Shown piece by piece: positions 5,231-9,672 of a stretch of DNA of 9,672 nucleotides. Each line of letters starts with the position of its first letter. Position 1 is the first letter of the stretch. Origin of the DNA: Sideroxydans lithotrophicus (GTDB lineage: Bacteria > Pseudomonadota > Gammaproteobacteria > Burkholderiales > Sulfuriferulaceae); assembly GCA_022736605.1 (NCBI GenBank), contig DZDB01000076.1:1-9672 (forward strand). The letters are read 5' to 3'. The notes under the pieces were generated by a model. That model did no database searches. It had not been told where the DNA came from and saw nothing but the letters and a program-made list of their open reading frames with translations. A program made the position numbers and the translations under genes.

Positions 5231-6844
5231 GTGAACCCCGTTAATACCGCCCCATCTGGCATGTCTTCCGCCCAGCCTGAAGGGGCATGGCGCACCTTGC
5301 ATTATCTCAATCTATACCGGCTGATTATCGGCGGCCTGTTTCTCGTCAGCTTCCTGATGTTCACGTCCGAGCCGGTGCTGGGTCAGCAAAATCCCGGTCT
5401 GTTTCTGATTTACAACCTGATTTACCTTGCGCTGGCGGCGCTGGTGATTGCCAGCATCAGCCTGCGCTGGCCGCGTTTTGAGTGGCAAGTGAGTTTCCAG
5501 ATTATCGTCGATATCATTTTGATCGTTTTGATGATGTCGGTGAGCGGCGGGGTTCGCAGTGGGCTGGGCTTGCTGCTGATCGTGTCGCTGGCGTCAAGCG
5601 GGCTGATCAGTCGCGGGCGGCTGGTGTTGCTGCAGGCTGCGCTGGCGACATTTGCGGTGCTGGCTGCGCACACTTTTGGCGTGCTGGATTATGGTGAATC
5701 GATAGGCGATTACGCACAGGCTGGGTTGCTCGGTGTGGCATTTTTCACCACCGCCTGGATCGCGCATATTCTGGCACGACGCAGCCACGCCAGCGAGCAG
5801 TTGGCGGCGACACGCGCACAGGATCTGGAAAACCTGGCGCAGATCAACCAGCTGGTGATTGAGGATATGCTCGACGGTGTCATTGTGCTGGATGGCGAGG
5901 GCTGCATACGCCAGGCCAACCGTCATGCCGTGCGTGTACTGGATCTGGCAGACCGGCCGCATGAGGGCAGCGGCGAACTATTGGGCCGCGTCGTGCCCGA
6001 GTTGATGGATGCACTGGAACAGTGGCGAAAAAATCCGCATAGCCGGTTTGCGCCGCTGACCTTGGGGCGCGCGCAGGCACAGTGTCAGCCGCGCTTTATT
6101 GCTGTCGGTGATCGCCGGGTGATGGGTGCTGTACTGGTGCTACAGGATTTGAGCGCCGTGCTGCAACAGGCGCAGCAATTGAAACTGGCAGCACTCGGTC
6201 GGCTCACCGCCAACATCGCGCATGAAGTACGCAATCCGTTGTCAGCCATCAGCCATGCGGCGCAGATTCTGCACGAGGACAGTGCGGGTGACAAAACGCA
6301 AACTCGCCTGTTGCAGATTATCCATGACAATACGCAGCGGATTGACAGTCTGGTGGGGGATGTTTTGGCGCTCAACCGGCGCGACCGGAATCAGCCAGAA
6401 GCGATTGACCTGGCGACTTACGTGCCCATTTTTGTGGAAGAATTCTGCCTCGCAGAAAGTGTCGCGCCGGAGATTTTCAGGCTGGATGTGGCCCCGCGCG
6501 CTGTGGTGTGCTTTGATCGCAGTCATCTTAATCAGGTGTTGTGGAACTTGTGTCGTAATGGCTGGCGGCATTCACGGCATTTGCCGGGCAGCTTGCAACT
6601 GGTGGTTACAGTTGGGCGACCTGGGCTGGCGGCGCAGATTCACGTCAGGGATGACGGGGTGGGCGTGGCAGCGGACAATGTCAGCAAGCTGTTTGAGCCA
6701 TTTTTCACCACAGAAAACCAGGGCACCGGGCTGGGCTTGTATATTTCACGCGAGCTGTGTGAGGCTAACAGCGCCAGTCTCGACTATCTGCCGGGCGGCC
6801 CCGGTGGGCATTTCAGAATCAATTGCAGGGAGGCGGCATGCTGA
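5231..6844 (+). CDS. pilS: PilS-type sensor histidine kinase with six membrane helices and PAS domain
   Basis: A 537-residue inner-membrane kinase that in the studied family phosphorylates PilR and controls type IV pilin transcription. About six hydrophobic segments lie at residues 29-44, 57-78, 88-103, 111-126, 131-150 and 163-181, with short loops, the topology known for PilS. A PAS-like domain follows (about 205-310, starting EDMLDGVIVLDGEG). The H box is NIAHEVRNP with phospho-acceptor H331, the N box NLCRN (439-443), the G1 box DDGVGV (474-479), the F box FEPFF (488-492) and the G2 box GTGLGL (498-503). All catalytic motifs look intact. In the N box G444 follows N443 where PilS-like kinases often have Ala. 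The start is GTG 5231; the nearest Shine-Dalgarno-like GAGG (5214-5217) is 13 bases away, so ATG 5261 is a possible alternative that would not change the domains. The gene overlaps pilR by 7 bases. Confidence 0.92.
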   Translation: MNPVNTAPSGMSSAQPEGAWRTLHYLNLYRLIIGGLFLVSFLMFTSEPVLGQQNPGLFLIYNLIYLALAALVIASISLRWPRFEWQVSFQIIVDIILIVLMMSVSGGVRSGLGLLLIVSLASSGLISRGRLVLLQAALATFAVLAAHTFGVLDYGESIGDYAQAGLLGVAFFTTAWIAHILARRSHASEQLAATRAQDLENLAQINQLVIEDMLDGVIVLDGEGCIRQANRHAVRVLDLADRPHEGSGELLGRVVPELMDALEQWRKNPHSRFAPLTLGRAQAQCQPRFIAVGDRRVMGAVLVLQDLSAVLQQAQQLKLAALGRLTANIAHEVRNPLSAISHAAQILHEDSAGDKTQTRLLQIIHDNTQRIDSLVGDVLALNRRDRNQPEAIDLATYVPIFVEEFCLAESVAPEIFRLDVAPRAVVCFDRSHLNQVLWNLCRNGWRHSRHLPGSLQLVVTVGRPGLAAQIHVRDDGVGVAADNVSKLFEPFFTTENQGTGLGLYISRELCEANSASLDYLPGGPGGHFRINCREAAC

Positions 6845-8205
6845 AATCCAAACTGAATACGGCGCGCAGCGGTCAGCCGGTGGTGCTGATCGTTGATGAC
6901 GAAGCAGATATTCTCGAATTACTTGAACTGACATTGTTGCGCATGGGGCTGAATGTGGCGCGCGCCATGCGCGTAAAAGAAGCGATTGACTTGCTCAAAG
7001 CGGGTGATTTCAGCCTGTGTCTGACCGACATGCGCCTGCCCGACGGCGAAGGTCTGGAAGTGGTGCGTTACATCGGCGAGCAGCGTCCGGATATTCCGGT
7101 GGCGGTGATTACCGCGCATGGTAATACCGACAACGCGGTGGCTGCGCTCAAGGCGGGCGCGTTCGACTATATCAACAAACCGGTCACGCTCGAGCAACTG
7201 CGTGCGCTGGTCAAATCTGCGCTCAAACTGCCCGAGCGCGGCGCAGAACTGCCAGTTTCCGGGCGCTCGTTGATTGGCGGCTCGCCCGCCATGCAACAGG
7301 CGCGTGAGCTGATCGACAAGCTGGCACGGACCCAGGCACCGGTGTATATCACCGGCGAATCCGGCAGCGGCAAGGAGCTGGCGGCGCGACTCATACACGA
7401 ACAGAGCGCACGTGCAGACAAACCGTTTATCCCGGTCAACTGTGGTGCCATCCCGGAAAACCTGATGGAATCCGAGTTTTTTGGCTACAAAAAAGGCGCG
7501 TTTACTGGCGCCGACAGCGAGCGCGATGGTTTCTTTCAGGCGGCCAATGGCGGCACGCTGTTTCTCGATGAAGTGGCCGATCTGCCACTGCCAATGCAGG
7601 TTAAATTGCTGCGCGTGATTCAGGAAAAAAAGGTGCGCAAGGTCGGTAGCACAGTTGAAGAGGCGATCGACGTGCGCATCATCAGTGCCACCCACCAGCG
7701 CCTGGCAAAATGTGTCGATGAAGGCCGGTTTCGTCAGGATTTGTACTACCGGTTAAACGTAATCGAGCTGAAAATGCCGTCGTTGCGCGATATGCGTGAG
7801 GACGTTGCCGATATTGCCACGGCGTTATTGGCACGGCTGGCGCAGGTTGCTGGCATGGCGGCGCCGATATTGACCCGTGCGGCGGGTACGGCATTGTCGC
7901 AGTATGAGTTCCCCGGCAACGTGCGCGAGCTTGAGAATATTCTCGAGCGCGCATTGGCGTTGTCGGACGGTGGTCAGATTGACGCCACTGACCTGCATCT
8001 CACGCCGACCCAGGATGAATTTTCCAGCGAGCCTGCGCAGCCTGGTGCCAAGTGGCCACTGCAGGATTATCTCGATCAACTGGAACGCGATGCGATTCAA
8101 GAAGCGCTGGAAAAAACCCGTTACAATAAAACTGCTGCCGCTAAATTGCTTGGGATCACTTTCCGTGCCCTGCGCTACCGGCTGGAGCGACTTGGGATGG
8201 AATAA
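6838..8205 (+). CDS. pilR: PilR-type sigma54-dependent response regulator
   Basis: A 455-residue activator that, once phosphorylated by PilS, drives RpoN-dependent promoters, classically pilA. The receiver domain (about 15-130) has the acidic pair D20-D21, phospho-acceptor D64 in LTDMRLP, T92 in ITAHG and K114 in NKP. The AAA+ domain (about 143-370) has Walker A GESGSGKE (173-180), the sigma54-contacting GAFTGA loop (220-225), Walker B GTLFLDE (239-245) and a distal RELENILERAL segment (363-373). The C-terminal Fis-type helix-turn-helix is near residues 429-452 (NKTAAAKLLGITFRALRYRL). All key residues are present, so the protein looks functional. Start ATG 6838 has a strong AGGGAGG (6827-6833) 4 bases upstream; a TTG at 6823 in the same frame is less likely. 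The 7-base overlap with pilS implies coupled translation. No clear terminator follows. Confidence 0.95.
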   Translation: MLKSKLNTARSGQPVVLIVDDEADILELLELTLLRMGLNVARAMRVKEAIDLLKAGDFSLCLTDMRLPDGEGLEVVRYIGEQRPDIPVAVITAHGNTDNAVAALKAGAFDYINKPVTLEQLRALVKSALKLPERGAELPVSGRSLIGGSPAMQQARELIDKLARTQAPVYITGESGSGKELAARLIHEQSARADKPFIPVNCGAIPENLMESEFFGYKKGAFTGADSERDGFFQAANGGTLFLDEVADLPLPMQVKLLRVIQEKKVRKVGSTVEEAIDVRIISATHQRLAKCVDEGRFRQDLYYRLNVIELKMPSLRDMREDVADIATALLARLAQVAGMAAPILTRAAGTALSQYEFPGNVRELENILERALALSDGGQIDATDLHLTPTQDEFSSEPAQPGAKWPLQDYLDQLERDAIQEALEKTRYNKTAAAKLLGITFRALRYRLERLGME

Positions 8206-8335
8206 AGCGTTATTATTCAGCACAAAAAATAGCGATCAACCAGTGCTGGTAAGCTGCAAAAACAAAGGGGATGTGTCTGCACGCTGTGCGGCGAAGGTCT
8301 TGAGTCAATCAATATTTAATTAAATTCAATCAAAA
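8206..8335 (+). promoter_or_regulatory. 130-bp spacer between pilR and the TPR gene, probable promoter region
   Basis: No gene fits here. The last 30 bases (about 8306-8335) are very A/T-rich against GC-rich flanks, as expected upstream of a transcription unit. TTGAGT (8300-8305) could be a -35 box, but no good -10 lies at 16-18 bp. GG (8267-8268) and GC (8279-8280) have the 10-bp spacing of a sigma54 -24/-12 site. The flanking bases match poorly, keeping only CTGCA around the -12, so this is a weak candidate. ACCA/TGGT (8239-8250) forms a short stem without a T run. No convincing terminator of pilR is visible. Confidence 0.3.
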
Positions 8336-9672
8336 ATGCACAAGACTATTTTGCGTTCGCGCCCTCTGCATGCCTTGTTGCACGTTATCTTTCTGTTGCC
8401 TTGCGCCACGCTGGCGAATGCAGCCGATGAAGGCGTGTTCCTGAACGATGCTGCGCCGCGTCTGGAACAGGCGGTACGGACTGGCCGCAACGCGATGTGG
8501 ACGTTGCCCAACGAGGCAACGCAATACCGGCCTGCAATCACAACCCCGGTGATGCGGCTGGCGATGCAGGCGCAAACCGAGGGGCGCTATCTGGATGCGG
8601 TGTCGGAGGTTGACCGGGCCACGCAGAGCAAGGATGACGCGTCGCTGGATCTGCTGCGTGCGAGTCTCTATTTGCAGGGCAGCCAGGCGCAGCAGGCTGA
8701 ATCCTTGCTGCAGCAGTTGCGCAATAATCCGGCCTATGCGGCAGATGCCTATGCGCTCAGTGCAATGGCGGCCTTGCAGCAGGGCAATCTGGATCAGGCG
8801 CTGGCTGAGGCGGAACAGGCGCGGGCGGCAGGGCAAAATAAACTGCCTACGCTGGCGTTGACGTATGCACTGCAAGGTAAGGGGCGGCTGGCGGAAGCGC
8901 GTGCTGTTGCGCACGCACTGAATGTTGCACATCCGGGTTTTGCCATCGGTCTGGCGCGAGAAGCCGAGCTGGCGCTGACGCAAAATGATGTGGCCGATGC
9001 GCGCCAGTTGATCGTTCAGGCGCGTGACATCGAGCCCAATCAGCCCTATGTGGTCGCGGTCAGCGGCCTGGTGTGGCTGATTGGCGGTGAAACACAGCAA
9101 GCCAAAGCCGCGTTTGAAACCGCGCTAAAGCGCGACCCGATGGATGCCAAGGCGCTGATGGGGTTGGGCTTGGCCGAAGTGCGACTGGGCAATCTCAAGG
9201 CCGGGCAACAGGCGTTGCAGGCGGCCAATCAATCCGACTCGGACAATGCCATGATCCTGACTTACCTGGGGCGCGTGCAGCAGCAGTTGGGGCAAACGCA
9301 ACAGGCACACGCCAGCTGGCGTCAGGCGCAGCAGACCGACCCGAATGACCCGACGCCCTGGCTATATCTCGCGCAGGCTCAGTTGCAAGCCAATCAACCG
9401 GCCGCTGCGCGTGCCAGCCTGCAACAGGCGCAAGCCCGCAGCGGCGCGCGCGCGGTGTATCGCGGTGATCTGTTGTTGCAGCAAGATGCCTTGCTGTTAC
9501 GGGCCAATCTGGCTGAAATTCAGCGCAAACTGGGGCTGGACGAACTGGCGTTTCAGACGCTGGCGGATAGCGGCGACAACAGCGCTGTCACGCTGAAAAA
9601 TCAGGCCGAAATTTTGCAGGGTGCGCGCTTTGGTGAATCGGCGCGCCGCAGCCTGGTGCTGCAAAGTCTGTT
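8336..9672 (+). CDS. Exported TPR-repeat protein, 3' end outside the window
   Basis: The frame is open from ATG 8336 to the right edge, giving 445 residues without a stop. The N terminus is a signal peptide: a basic start (HKTILRSR), a hydrophobic ALLHVIFLLPCATL core and ANA before residue 30. The Cys is not in a lipobox, so the protein is probably periplasmic or outer-membrane rather than a lipoprotein. Residues of about 73 to 371 form some eight to nine helix-turn-helix repeats of TPR type, the clearest being LVWLIGGETQQAKAAFETALKRDP split over 246-268, then 272-302 and 305-337. The sequence is rich in Ala, Gln and Leu. A non-repeat stretch with a LKNQAEILQGARFGESARRS-like motif (420-439) begins before the edge. 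I do not recognise a named family. No clear Shine-Dalgarno precedes the ATG. Its place after pilSR suggests a surface or envelope role, but this is inference. Confidence 0.85.
   Translation, partial: MHKTILRSRPLHALLHVIFLLPCATLANAADEGVFLNDAAPRLEQAVRTGRNAMWTLPNEATQYRPAITTPVMRLAMQAQTEGRYLDAVSEVDRATQSKDDASLDLLRASLYLQGSQAQQAESLLQQLRNNPAYAADAYALSAMAALQQGNLDQALAEAEQARAAGQNKLPTLALTYALQGKGRLAEARAVAHALNVAHPGFAIGLAREAELALTQNDVADARQLIVQARDIEPNQPYVVAVSGLVWLIGGETQQAKAAFETALKRDPMDAKALMGLGLAEVRLGNLKAGQQALQAANQSDSDNAMILTYLGRVQQQLGQTQQAHASWRQAQQTDPNDPTPWLYLAQAQLQANQPAAARASLQQAQARSGARAVYRGDLLLQQDALLLRANLAEIQRKLGLDELAFQTLADSGDNSAVTLKNQAEILQGARFGESARRSLVLQSL

Noticed and set aside
6919..7695. A 258-codon open frame on the minus strand within pilR
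   Set aside because: It is antisense to fully conserved receiver and AAA+ motifs, and its product is His/Arg/Gln-rich with no domain.
5231..8205. Kinase-regulator pair as the PrsK/PrsR system of PEP-CTERM exopolysaccharide loci
   Set aside because: The kinase has the six-helix plus PAS layout and NLCRN box of PilS, the regulator matches PilR, the PP0621-type neighbour is typical of pilS loci, and no exopolysaccharide gene is present.
8330..9100. A long open frame of 256 codons on the minus strand
   Set aside because: It lies wholly opposite the TPR coding region, is rich in Arg, Gln and Ile in a way typical of antisense reading of Ala/Gln/Leu codons, and has no recognisable domain. The plus-strand frame has a signal peptide and repeats.

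Overview
This window looks like core chromosome of a betaproteobacterium. No relative closer than class level can be fixed from the sequence alone; an environmental Nitrosomonadales- or Burkholderiales-type organism would fit. The reasons are protein similarity recognised by eye and gene order: rplU-rpmA-obgE-proB with a divergent long-chain polyprenyl diphosphate synthase gene, a CNP1-like gene beside proB, and a tRNA-Pro / PP0621-family / pilS / pilR block. The DNA is moderately GC-rich. I see no insertion sequence, integrase, CRISPR array, phage gene or abrupt change in composition.

Layout. The left edge (2-295) holds the 3' end of a cyclopropane-fatty-acid-synthase-type methyltransferase. 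A secreted CNP1-like protein (354-875) follows and converges on proB, overlapping it by 9 bases. On the minus strand, reading right to left, come rplU, rpmA, obgE and proB. A strong sigma70-type promoter (3772-3800) fires into rplU. An intrinsic terminator (3095-3123) sits between rpmA and obgE, so obgE-proB probably depends on read-through. obgE and proB overlap by an ATGA. Back to back with the rplU promoter lies a candidate promoter for ispB (3808-3837), and the two -35 boxes are only 7 bp apart. These promoters show that ispB should start at 3867 and not at the upstream ATG at 3777, which lies on the rplU -10 box.

Right half, plus strand. ispB is followed within 20 bp by tRNA-Pro(CGG). 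Then come a small membrane-anchored zinc-ribbon-like protein (PP0621 family), the sensor kinase PilS and the sigma54-dependent activator PilR. pilS and pilR overlap by 7 bases. After a 130-bp spacer an exported TPR-repeat protein begins and runs off the right edge (8336-9672).

How the genes work together. rplU, rpmA and obgE serve 50S ribosome structure and assembly, and proB the first step of proline synthesis. ispB makes the side chain of the respiratory quinone. PilS/PilR is the two-component system that classically controls type IV pilin transcription through RpoN. No pilin gene is in the window, so PilR's main target must lie elsewhere. I found no convincing previously undescribed system; the findings worth checking are regulatory architecture and start-site corrections, plus the unassigned TPR protein next to pilSR.
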